A DNA stretch of 33,312 bases. Origin: Myxococcales bacterium. GTDB lineage: Bacteria > Myxococcota_A > Polyangia > Polyangiales > Polyangiaceae. The notes beneath the pieces were generated by a model. The model was not told the DNA's origin. It searched no databases and saw only the letters and a program-made list of their open reading frames with translations. The position numbers and the translations under genes were made by a program. This document shows positions 25,983 through 33,312 of the stretch, in pieces (positions within the stretch are counted from its first letter, which is position 1; each line of letters starts with the position of its first letter). The stretch spans positions 1 to 33,312 of the forward strand of contig JAHFDZ010000031.1 of NCBI GenBank assembly GCA_023248745.1, read 5' to 3'.

Positions 25983-27557
25983 TTAGAGTGCGCGAACCAA
26001 TTTGGCGCTCATGCTCACGGTTGCGCCCTTGGCCACGCGCACTCCTATGTAGTAGCTCGCCCCGCTCGCGCCTGTTGTCACTGTGCAAGCTTCGTCTGCG
26101 GTTGGTCCAGTTGATTTACAATTGAACGCTGTGGCGCTCGGGTACGATCCCTCGCGCACGTAGAGGTCTGCGTCACCCTTGCCGGTCATCGTGATGGTGA
26201 CCGTTGTTTTCTCTGGAGCGCCGAGCACGAGGTAGTTCGAGTCGCCTGAGAGCGTGGCGTCACTCAGCAAGATGCGCGTTTCGGTGAGCTGCTTCGGATC
26301 AGCTGCGAGCGCGGTGAGCGTCTTGATGTCCGCGTAGGTGATCATGCCGTTGATAGCCGTCTTGGGATCAGACGTTGGCCACCACGCAAAGTCGGGCTGT
26401 CCGCTACCATCTTTGCCGATCACCCACTGACCACTTAGAATGCGATCGTCTGCGCCGACCGCGAGGATGTAGCGGAAGTGGACCACTTCCGTCAGCTTGG
26501 CCTGATCTTGGACCTCGCGGGATGCGCGTCCAACTTTCGGATACAGAAGGTCGGTCTCGACATCGAAGAATCGCTTCGCAAGTGCGTTTGCGACGGTGCT
26601 CGAATTCGGTCCGAGAATTTTGTCTGCGTCTTGCTTGGAGATTTCGGCGAGGTGGCCGTCCTTCGCGTTCGTGACTTTGAATCCTGAAACGGGTTGGTTC
26701 CAAACTTCGGAGCCCGTGAAGCGCTCGGTGGGTTGGTTCCAAACTTCGGAGCCTGTAAAGCGCTCGGTGGGTTGGTTCCAAACTTCCGAACCCGTGAAGC
26801 GATCGTAGACGAAGCCCTGGTGTCGAACGCCAATGACGTTGGTCATGAGGACGTGCCAAGCGCCTGCATCGCTCACGCGGCATTGTTTTGCTGCGCTGCC
26901 GCTTTGATTCGTAACTTTTGTTGCGTTATTTCCGCACGAGCTGGGCAACGCTTGCGACTTTACCTCGCCCTCGGCGTACAAGGCGCCTCTCAGCGCTTCG
27001 ATGTCTGCACGATAAAATGTAACACCGTTGTATACGATCGAGTCTGCGATCGAGGGTTCGTGGACTGTGGCTGACGCAATGCCGTGGCAAATTCCCCACC
27101 AAGTCGGAACGCACGCCTTCACTTTTCCACTGCCGACGCAGACCGAGCCATCGTTGCTTGCGGCGCAGTCGCTCGTGGTTTTGCAAACTGGGCGATTGTG
27201 CACGGATGCAGTACCGAGCTTGGCGCTCACTGCCGCAGCGAATCCTCTGCGATTGAACGCAAGCTCGAATTTTTCGGCAGGCGACATCGATTTCTCGCCG
27301 TCCCATCGTCGGTTGACGCTGTCTTCGGCGGTTGACCAGTAGTCCGAAGCGAGCGGCGACAGCTGAGGTGCACCTTCGACGGGCAGGCTTGTGGCTTCGT
27401 AGATGAAGCTCGAGCCGATGTACGAAGCAGGGTGATTCGCGCGCTCCCATTCGGTTGCGGCTGCTTCGGTTGCGGTGCCGTCGGCTTCGATGGGTGACGC
27501 AACACAACCGAAGGGAATGGCGAGGGCGAACAGAGAAACAAGACGCTTTTTCGGCAT
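25983..27557 (-). CDS. Elicitor-type transglutaminase-like lipoprotein with C-terminal prepeptidase-like domain
   Basis: The 524-residue protein has a lipoprotein signal (IPFGC, Cys18). It then has a Cys-rich motif (about 124-150) and a papain-like transglutaminase core with WWGICHG (catalytic Cys157), GAWHVLMTN (His235) and VYDRFTG (Asp252). WWG.C.G.A is the hallmark of the elicitor-like transglutaminase group. The VWNQP element that follows the Asp occurs three times in tandem (see repeat). A C-terminal beta-domain (about 415-524; DADLYVREG and ASYYIGVRVAKGATV) looks like a bacterial prepeptidase C-terminal domain. It probably crosslinks or hydrolyses amide bonds at the cell surface. ATG 27557 was chosen; a TTG five codons earlier is in frame. 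Confidence 0.85.
   Translation of the reverse strand: MPKKRLVSLFALAIPFGCVASPIEADGTATEAAATEWERANHPASYIGSSFIYEATSLPVEGAPQLSPLASDYWSTAEDSVNRRWDGEKSMSPAEKFELAFNRRGFAAAVSAKLGTASVHNRPVCKTTSDCAASNDGSVCVGSGKVKACVPTWWGICHGIASATVHEPSIADSIVYNGVTFYRADIEALRGALYAEGEVKSQALPSSCGNNATKVTNQSGSAAKQCRVSDAGAWHVLMTNVIGVRHQGFVYDRFTGSEVWNQPTERFTGSEVWNQPTERFTGSEVWNQPVSGFKVTNAKDGHLAEISKQDADKILGPNSSTVANALAKRFFDVETDLLYPKVGRASREVQDQAKLTEVVHFRYILAVGADDRILSGQWVIGKDGSGQPDFAWWPTSDPKTAINGMITYADIKTLTALAADPKQLTETRILLSDATLSGDSNYLVLGAPEKTTVTITMTGKGDADLYVREGSYPSATAFNCKSTGPTADEACTVTTGASGASYYIGVRVAKGATVSMSAKLVRAL
26691..26807 (-). repeat. Three tandem 39-bp repeats inside the transglutaminase gene
   Basis: The units are at 26691-26729, 26730-26768 and 26769-26807. 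Each encodes 13 residues, RFTGSEVWNQP plus a two-residue joint, and the reading frame is kept. The first two copies on this strand differ at two bases and the third differs by a few more; the RFTGSEVWNQP core is unchanged in all three. Confidence 0.92.
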
Positions 27558-27778
27558 GGGTGATGCTTTCAATCCTTGGACGCGGGCGGTGTAACACCCG
27601 ACGACGTGTGGCGCAAACGGCAGAGACGCGACGGACGCGACCGTTTCTGTGCCGCTAGCGTTCGATGAGTGGTTCGATCGCGGGACGAATCACGCTCGCC
27701 CATTGCGCATGCCGGTCAACCCCTGATGTTGACGAAGGGTGCAGCAATTAATGGGAGATGGGGTTGTCGGCGAGAGGA

Positions 27779-29176
27779 TCAGTGGCCGTCTTTCATCGCC
27801 GCAACGAGGCCCAGCAATGTTTTCTTGGCGTCGCCGAGGACCATCATCGTATTCGGCAAGAAGAACAGTTCGTTCTCTACGCCCGAGAAGCCTGCGTTCA
27901 TGCTGCGTTTGAGCACGATGATTGAGCGCGACAGCTCGACGTTGAAAACGGGCATGCCGTAAATCGGACTGGCGGGATCGGTCTTTGCGGCAGGGTTGAC
28001 CACGTCGTTCGCGCCCACGATGAGCACGGCGTCGGTGCGTGCGAAGTCGTCGTTGATGTCGTCGAGGTCGAAGAGATGATCGTAGGACACGTTTGCTTCG
28101 GCGAGCAGCACGTTCATGTGGCCAGGCATGCGTCCTGCGACAGGATGAATCGCGTAGCGCACTTGCACGCCGCGTTTTTCGAGCGCGGTCGCGAGATCGC
28201 GCACAACGTGTTGCGCTTGAGAAACGGCCATGCCGTAGCCCGGGACAACGATCACGGACTGCGAGGCCATGAGCACTTGCGCCGCATCATCGACGGTCGC
28301 CTCGTTGAACGGCTTGCTCGCGCCCCCTACTGGGGCGGCGCCGGGATCGATCTGCGTGCCGAACGCACCAAAGAGGACGTTCGCAAATGAGCGGTTCATG
28401 GCCTTGCTCATCATGAGCGACCAGAGAATGCCGGACGAGCCGTCGAGCGCGCCTGCGATGATGAGAACGGGGCTGTCGATTGCAAACCCCGTCGCGCATG
28501 CGGCGAGGCCCGCGTACGAGTTGAGGAGCGAGATGACGACGGGCATATCGGCGCCGCCAATGGGAAGCACTGCCATGACGCCAAGCGCGAGACCGGCGCC
28601 GCAGACTGCATAGAAGGCCGGGGCTTGCCCAGGTGACACGATCAAGAAAACGATGACGCCGAACACCGCCAAGAAGAGGCCGATGTTGACGTAGTTTTGT
28701 CCCTTGAATGTGATCGGCGCGCCGGAGATGACGCCCTGCAATTTCCCGTACGCCATGATGCTGCCGGTGAACGTAAGGAAACCAAGGAACGCTTCGAAGC
28801 CAACCGCACCCATCTTGAACGGCGCAAGGTGAACGCCATGGTTGTAGTACTCCGACACGCCGACGAGCGCCGTGGCGAGTCCGCCGAACGCGTGAGAAAA
28901 CGCGATGCGCTCTGGCATCTTCGTCATCGGGATGCGCAGTGAGATCGCCGTTCCGATTCCGGCGCCGATGATGAGGCCGGCAATGATGAACTCGTAGCTG
29001 ACGATCTCTTTGTTCAGCAGCGTAGCGACGACGGCGATGAACATGCCGAGCTCGCCAAGAAAGATGCCACGCCGCGAGGACTGCGGAGAGCTCAGGCCTT
29101 TGAGGCACAGAATGAAGAAGATGCCGGCGATGAGGTACGCGCCGTCGGCCAAGTACAGGCGAACCGCGTCGCTCAT
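27779..29176 (-). CDS. pntB: NAD(P) transhydrogenase subunit beta
   Basis: The 465-residue protein has the expected architecture: multiple membrane helices in the first 270 residues (ELGMFIAVVATLL, FIIAGLIIGAGIGTAISLRI and others) and a C-terminal NADP-binding domain with the fingerprint VPGYGMAVSQAQ and later VGANDVVNPAA. It forms the proton channel half and NADP(H) site of the enzyme that couples hydride transfer between NADH and NADP+ to proton flow across the cytoplasmic membrane. ATG 29176 overlaps the stop of the upstream subunit gene (ATGA). The open frame extends upstream only as a shadow of the neighbouring subunit. Confidence 0.96.
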   Translation of the reverse strand: MSDAVRLYLADGAYLIAGIFFILCLKGLSSPQSSRRGIFLGELGMFIAVVATLLNKEIVSYEFIIAGLIIGAGIGTAISLRIPMTKMPERIAFSHAFGGLATALVGVSEYYNHGVHLAPFKMGAVGFEAFLGFLTFTGSIMAYGKLQGVISGAPITFKGQNYVNIGLFLAVFGVIVFLIVSPGQAPAFYAVCGAGLALGVMAVLPIGGADMPVVISLLNSYAGLAACATGFAIDSPVLIIAGALDGSSGILWSLMMSKAMNRSFANVLFGAFGTQIDPGAAPVGGASKPFNEATVDDAAQVLMASQSVIVVPGYGMAVSQAQHVVRDLATALEKRGVQVRYAIHPVAGRMPGHMNVLLAEANVSYDHLFDLDDINDDFARTDAVLIVGANDVVNPAAKTDPASPIYGMPVFNVELSRSIIVLKRSMNAGFSGVENELFFLPNTMMVLGDAKKTLLGLVAAMKDGH

Positions 29177-29478
29177 TTGTCGTCTCCGCCCGGGCCACGC
29201 TTTTTGAACATGCGCAGCATGCGGTCTGTGATCATGAAGCCGCCGACCACGTTGATCGTCGCGCAAATGACGGCGACGAAGCCCATCAGTTTGCTTGCCA
29301 TTGCGTGATTCGAACCGGCGGCGACGAGGGAACCGACGAGCGAAATGCCGCTGATCGCATTGGTGCCGGACATCAGGGGCGTGTGCAAGAGCGCAGGAAC
29401 CTTGCCGATGACTTGGTACCCAACGAAGCTTGCGAGCGCGAAAATGTAAAAGCCGAGAAACAGGTCGTGACCGCTCAT
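29173..29478 (-). CDS. pntAB: NAD(P) transhydrogenase subunit alpha, membrane part (alpha-2)
   Basis: The 101-residue protein has three hydrophobic helices (about 6-26, 40-58 and 65-85) and ends with a short charged tail. In some bacteria this part is fused to the alpha-1 domain; here it is separate, the three-gene form seen in Rhodospirillum and relatives. ATG 29478 overlaps the alpha-1 stop, and its own stop overlaps the pntB start, so all three subunits are translationally coupled. Confidence 0.95.
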   Translation of the reverse strand: MSGHDLFLGFYIFALASFVGYQVIGKVPALLHTPLMSGTNAISGISLVGSLVAAGSNHAMASKLMGFVAVICATINVVGGFMITDRMLRMFKKRGPGGDDK

Positions 29479-30614
29479 GCGTTCGCGCTCTCCTTCGCCG
29501 CTTTAGTCCCGGCGTGCACGATTTCACCGCCGTGCGTGATCACGCACCCGGCCATGATCTCCTCGTTGAGATCGATGTGGAGCACGCCATCCTTGGAGAC
29601 GTGCAAGAGAAGCTTCTCCATGTTGCGCGAGAACATTTGACTCGCGTGCATGGCGAGGCGGCTTGGAAAGTTGACCTCGCCGATGATCGTGACGCCGTGC
29701 TTTTCGACGACTTTGCCGGGTTCGGTAAGTTCACAATTGCCTTGTTGCTCGGCCGCAAGGTCGACGATGACAGACCCGGCCTTCATCGAGGAGACCATTT
29801 CCTTGGTCACAAGAATGGGTGCTCGCTTGCCGGGAATGAGCGCCGTTGTGATGCAGACGTCGGCTTTGGCGATATGGCGTGCGATAGCTTCGGTTTGTTT
29901 CTGCTTGTACGCCTCAGAAACTTCTTTCGCGTAGCCGCCCGCGGTTTGCGCGTCCTCGGTTTGGTCGACTTCGACGAACTTTGCGCCGAGGCTTTCGACC
30001 TGCTCTTTGACGACCTTGCGCACGTCAAACACCTCGACCACTGCGCCTAAACGTCGAGCGGTGCCGACCGCTTGCAGACCGGCCACGCCCGCGCCAAGAA
30101 TAAGCACACGTGCCGGTGCAATCGTTCCTGCTGCTGTCATGAGCATCGGAAAAAACTTCGGCAACGCAGCCGCAGCCATGAGCACCGCTTGGTATCCGGC
30201 GGCGGTTGCCTGCGACGAGAGCACGTCCATCATCTGCGCAACCGTGGTTCGCGGTATCATGTCGGTTGCGATGGCCGTGATCTTCTTGGCCGCGAGCGCG
30301 CGAACGAGCTCCGTGTTCACGAGCGGGTAGAGCAGGCTCACGAAGAGACTTCCGTCTTTGAGCTTGGCGATCTCGTCGAGCGTGGGGACGCGAATTTTCA
30401 CGACGGCATCCGCGCTGCCAAAGAGCGCTTCCGGCGTGCCCTCGATTGTCGCTCCCGACGACACGTAGTCAGCATCGGGCATATGAGAGCCCGCGCCCGC
30501 GCCCGCCTGCACCGACACGTCAAGTTTCTTACCCGAGAGGCGCTTCACCGAATCGGGAACGACGGCGACGCGCAGCTCCCCTGGAAACGTCTCCGTCGGG
30601 ATTGCGATCCTCAT
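29475..30614 (-). CDS. pntAA: NAD(P) transhydrogenase subunit alpha, NAD-binding part (alpha-1)
   Basis: The 379-residue subunit is related to alanine dehydrogenase. It opens with RIAIPTETFPGELRVAVVP, carries IPRTTVAQMMDVLSSQ (about 121-136) and the Rossmann motif GAGVAG (174-179) followed by the acidic residue that favours NAD (about 197). It is the soluble, membrane-associated NAD(H) site of the proton-pumping transhydrogenase. ATG 30614 matches the family start; a TTG four codons earlier is in frame. It is the first gene of the operon and divergent from the DUF523 gene, so the promoter should lie in 30615-30791. Confidence 0.96.
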   Translation of the reverse strand: MRIAIPTETFPGELRVAVVPDSVKRLSGKKLDVSVQAGAGAGSHMPDADYVSSGATIEGTPEALFGSADAVVKIRVPTLDEIAKLKDGSLFVSLLYPLVNTELVRALAAKKITAIATDMIPRTTVAQMMDVLSSQATAAGYQAVLMAAAALPKFFPMLMTAAGTIAPARVLILGAGVAGLQAVGTARRLGAVVEVFDVRKVVKEQVESLGAKFVEVDQTEDAQTAGGYAKEVSEAYKQKQTEAIARHIAKADVCITTALIPGKRAPILVTKEMVSSMKAGSVIVDLAAEQQGNCELTEPGKVVEKHGVTIIGEVNFPSRLAMHASQMFSRNMEKLLLHVSKDGVLHIDLNEEIMAGCVITHGGEIVHAGTKAAKESANA

Positions 30615-30791
30615 CGGCCGGTCCAAGACATGATCCGCTAGACTCTAGCGAGGCAAGCGGTTGATAGTGAAGTTTGTTGCCGATCGGTGCTCCACCACGT
30701 GCGGCGGTGCAAAGCTCTTACACGTGTGTCACGCTGGTACTGACGCGCCGTACCTTGCGAATGCGCGCGCTTGTCCCTAGACGTGCTCGCG

Positions 30792-31436
30792 ATGAGACCG
30801 ACGCACCTTCCGAGCTACGCGCTGATTCGTGAGTGGCCCGCGTTTACTAAAGCCGCACCGATGCGTGTGATGACAAGCGCGTGCATCGGCGGTGAACTTT
30901 GTGGCGTCGACGGTTCGTCGAACGGCGAGTACCCACTTGCCCGTCGCCTTCTTGCGCTGCCCAATGTTCACGTCGTGAAATTCTGTCCGGAGCACGAAGC
31001 GTTTGGAACACCTCGGCGCACACCGGACCTTCTCGGTGGCGATGGCTTTGATGTCCTGGATGGTCGCGCGCGCGTGGTGAACGACAGTGGTGAGGACTGG
31101 ACACAAGGGCTCGTTACCGCATCGACGACCATGCGCGATCGCGCGCTCGAGCAGGCGGTGCACGTCGCGCTACTCATGGACATCAGCGCAGCTTGCGGAT
31201 CGACGGTTATCTATGACGGTCCAAGGCGGTTGAAAGTGTATCAGCGTGGACCGGGCGTCGCGGCTGCGGCGTTGATGCGTGCGGGCATCCCCATTGTGAG
31301 CCAGCGCGATGAACGGACGCTTGCGCTCCTCTTTGCCAAGCTCGGAGTAACTGCAGATGGCAATCTACTCAGTGATGGGTTCGATCACTACGAACGCGCT
31401 TGGTATCGCGACTACTTTGCCAACCACCTGGCGTAG
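30792..31436 (+). CDS. DUF523 family protein
   Basis: The 214-residue protein shows all three conserved DUF523 segments: SACIGGELCGVDG (29-41), VKFCPEHEAFGTPRRTPD (62-79) and SAACGSTVIYDG (132-143). The conserved cysteines suggest metal or cluster binding; the family has no firmly assigned function. Family members are often near 150 residues, so this one has an extra N-terminal stretch (about 1-24) and an extended C-terminal end. ATG 30792 was chosen over the TTG at 30771. It ends three bases before the stop of the opposing P450 gene. Confidence 0.88.
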   Translation: MRPTHLPSYALIREWPAFTKAAPMRVMTSACIGGELCGVDGSSNGEYPLARRLLALPNVHVVKFCPEHEAFGTPRRTPDLLGGDGFDVLDGRARVVNDSGEDWTQGLVTASTTMRDRALEQAVHVALLMDISAACGSTVIYDGPRRLKVYQRGPGVAAAALMRAGIPIVSQRDERTLALLFAKLGVTADGNLLSDGFDHYERAWYRDYFANHLA

Positions 31437-31439
31437 GCG

Positions 31440-32882
31440 TCAGCGCGACCGAACGAACGCGGGCACGCCACCCTTCGGCCTCAGCGTTGCGAAGTCGTCT
31501 TCTTCGATCGTCTTTTGCGAATCAATTTCGAAGCGCCATCTCTGAAGGAGCGTCGCAAGAACAATGGGCCCCTCCATCATCGCGAAGTGAACACCAATGC
31601 AAAAGCGCGGGCCAGCGCTGAACGGGAGATACGACCCCTTGGGCCTTAGTGATTCACGTTGCGGCAGCCAACGGTCGGGATCAAAGCGGTGCGGATCTTC
31701 GTAGGAGTCTTCGCGATAGTGCTGCGCGTAAGCGCTCACGAACGTGAGGGTCTTACGCGGTATGGTGACTCCGCAAATTTCGACGTCGTCGATCGCGCGC
31801 CGCGGAAACATCATGACCGGTGGAAAGAGTCGCAATACCTCTTTGAATACGCGCGTGCAGTACTCGAGTTTGGTGGGGTCCCATTGGGTGATCGGGTCGC
31901 TTCCAAACGCATCGGCCTCTGCCTGCGCTCTGTCGCGCACTTCTGGGTTTTTCGCGAGCAAGTAAAACGACCATGCGAGCGCGGTCGCAGTCGTTTCGTG
32001 ACCGGCGACGAAGAGTGTGACGGCTTCGTCTCGCACTTGCTTGTCGCTCATATGCGCGCCGGGCTTGTCTTCGTCTTGCGCGGTGAGCAAACGGGTGAGT
32101 AGATCCTTGCGCGCGAAGCCTTGCCTCCTGCGCTCGTCGATCATGTCTTGGATACGTTCGTCAAGTAACTTAACTGCGGAACGCAATTTCTCGTCGCGCA
32201 CGCCTGGCAGCAGAAACGGAACGCTCACCTTCTTGTGCGCGCTTTCGAACAGTTCGTTCAGCGAGCCTGAAGTCTTCGCGCCAAGTGCCTCTATTGCATC
32301 AAGCAAGAGCACGTGTGCGATAAGCCCCGGCGAGCCGACGTTGTGATTCACCCACGAAAGCGCGGTTGTGAGTGCGGCGCCCAGTGCATCGGCGTCGTCG
32401 AACGTATCGGCGTCGAAGAGCGCTTTGCCAACGATCGACATGGCAATGCGCGTGGTCTCTTGGGCAACGTCAATCGCTTCGCCGTCGCGCATGCGGTCTG
32501 CCGCGCGCGTGGCGACTTGACGCATCGTTTCGGCGTATTGATGCATCGGCGCAGGCTGAAAAATGGGCGACATCAATTTGCGCTGCCGTTGCCAAAGGGC
32601 GCCTTCACTCGTGAAGAGACCTTGTCCAGCGAACATGTAGAGGAGCACGCGAAGGCCCGGTGCTTTCTCAAAGTGCTTTGCCTTCGTGACGAGCACTTCG
32701 TGGCAAGCTTCGGGTGTGCATGGCAGCAGAAGCGGACGATGCAAGATGCGACCGCGGACAAGGGGGGAACGCTGCTTGGAGAGCGTGCGTTGGAAGGCGA
32801 GGCGTTCGGATGTTGAAACTCCGAGGCTGCCGTAGAGGCTTACGTCCGGAAGCTTGGGAAGATCGATCACCGAGGTGGGCAC
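31440..32882 (-). CDS. Cytochrome P450 (second)
   Basis: This 480-residue P450 has AGHETT (293-298), EVLR (348-351) and the heme loop FSAGPRFCIG with axial Cys428. It shares the same layout as the P450 at 5224 but differs enough to be an old paralog, not a recent copy: for example, the heme-loop FSAGPRFCIG here reads FGAGPRVCVG there. The start is GTG 32882, the longest in-frame start. No ferredoxin or reductase gene is close by, so electrons must come from elsewhere. The substrate is unknown. Confidence 0.93.
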   Translation of the reverse strand: MPTSVIDLPKLPDVSLYGSLGVSTSERLAFQRTLSKQRSPLVRGRILHRPLLLPCTPEACHEVLVTKAKHFEKAPGLRVLLYMFAGQGLFTSEGALWQRQRKLMSPIFQPAPMHQYAETMRQVATRAADRMRDGEAIDVAQETTRIAMSIVGKALFDADTFDDADALGAALTTALSWVNHNVGSPGLIAHVLLLDAIEALGAKTSGSLNELFESAHKKVSVPFLLPGVRDEKLRSAVKLLDERIQDMIDERRRQGFARKDLLTRLLTAQDEDKPGAHMSDKQVRDEAVTLFVAGHETTATALAWSFYLLAKNPEVRDRAQAEADAFGSDPITQWDPTKLEYCTRVFKEVLRLFPPVMMFPRRAIDDVEICGVTIPRKTLTFVSAYAQHYREDSYEDPHRFDPDRWLPQRESLRPKGSYLPFSAGPRFCIGVHFAMMEGPIVLATLLQRWRFEIDSQKTIEEDDFATLRPKGGVPAFVRSR

Positions 32883-33042
32883 GTAGGGAGCATCGCATGG
32901 AACGGCAAGCGGAACGGGAGCTGGTAGCCCACGTTCGGGCGACGGTTTTTGCGACGTTAGGCATACCTTTCGCTACGCGATTGGTTTCATTTTCGTAAGG
33001 CGACAAGCTCCGCACGGATGGCGCGCTAGCGTTAACCAATCA

Positions 33043-33312
33043 ATGGGAAGGATGTCATTCGTTGCGGTTTCGGCGATTCTGTTGAGTGCGTGTGTGGCAG
33101 AACAACGGCCACCCGCTTCACCCTACGGGTACGCGTATCCACCCGCGCAGCGGGGTGCGCAAACAACGCCTCCCGGATATCCCGCGCCGCCGGGGGCAGT
33201 GCCGTTGCCCTACTTGCCGGCCGCGCCGAATGTGAACCCGGCGGGTTATATTCCAACGCAACCTTTTGGTGCTGGAGCCACCGCTGAGCCAGGTCGACTC
33301 GCGGGCATCACA
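33043..33312 (+). CDS. Pro-rich lipoprotein, 5' part only
   Basis: Ninety codons run off the right end of the window without a stop. They encode a short signal with lipobox LLSAC (Cys17) and then a Pro/Gly/Ala/Tyr-rich stretch (PYGYAYPPAQRG and so on), a flexible stalk of the kind placed between an outer-membrane anchor and a folded domain. The domain lies outside the window. A second ATG at 33052 is equally possible; GGGAAGG sits between the two ATG codons. It is divergent from the second P450. Confidence 0.7.
   Translation, partial: MGRMSFVAVSAILLSACVAEQRPPASPYGYAYPPAQRGAQTTPPGYPAPPGAVPLPYLPAAPNVNPAGYIPTQPFGAGATAEPGRLAGIT

Noticed and set aside
26691-26807. The tandem repeats as a CRISPR array
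   Set aside because: There are no spacers between units, the units are in frame, and they encode a repeated protein block.
27573-27778. A gene in the gap between the transglutaminase and pntB
   Set aside because: No open frame with a start, ribosome site and sensible composition was seen in these 206 bases, nor any strong repeat.
28287-29198. A 303-codon frame overlapping pntB in another frame
   Set aside because: pntB is unmistakable, and this frame translates to an Arg-rich shadow.

Overview
The window looks like chromosomal DNA of a Myxococcota bacterium, probably of the Polyangia. GC content is moderately high, judged by eye. The clues are many secreted lipoproteins with Asp/Gly/Ser-rich linkers or Cys-rich repeats, an ACGGRTPL-type lipoprotein N-terminus, a CSLREA beta-helix protein, an elicitor-type transglutaminase, and a MoxR/vWA/beta-propeller (bpX) operon. 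The genus cannot be named from the sequence alone. No phage, IS element, integrase, tRNA or CRISPR array was seen.

Layout. At 1-113 is the 3' half of tmRNA. From 245 to 5207 are cell-surface genes: a beta-helix protein, a Cys-rich lipoprotein, a diheme cytochrome/beta-propeller lipoprotein gene broken by one extra base, and a tiny Cys-rich lipoprotein. From 5224 to 8867 are a cytochrome P450, an unknown lipoprotein and a short-chain dehydrogenase. From 9068 to 10703 are two exported proteins, one with a degenerate LytM/M23-like segment.

From 10804 to 17765 is the most interesting locus, four co-directional and translationally coupled genes: a MoxR/RavA-type AAA+ ATPase, a small bpX5-like protein, a vWA-like/beta-propeller protein, and a 1184-residue protein joining a bpX6-like N-terminus, helical repeats, a PP2C-type Ser/Thr phosphatase and a C-terminal beta-propeller. 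This matches the sparsely characterised MoxR-vWA-beta-propeller ternary systems, with a phosphatase built in.

From 17783 to 20114 are a DUF488 protein, a Cys-rich lipoprotein and a membrane-anchored secreted protein. From 20190 to 22666 is a two-gene ABC transporter whose ATPase is fused to a YhfC/CPBP-type intramembrane protease-like domain. From 22780 to 27557 are a YbhB/YbcL (PEBP) lipoprotein, a metallophosphoesterase with an inserted membrane segment, a propeller-like lipoprotein, and a transglutaminase-like lipoprotein with a threefold in-frame repeat beside its catalytic core. From 27779 to 30614 is a complete three-gene proton-translocating NAD(P) transhydrogenase operon. From 30792 to the end are a DUF523 protein, a second cytochrome P450 and the start of a Pro-rich lipoprotein.

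There is no gene-free stretch longer than 300 bases. Intergenic regions are short and several hold perfect inverted repeats, listed separately. Most neighbours outside the four-gene system, the ABC pair and the transhydrogenase operon look like independent housekeeping or surface genes.
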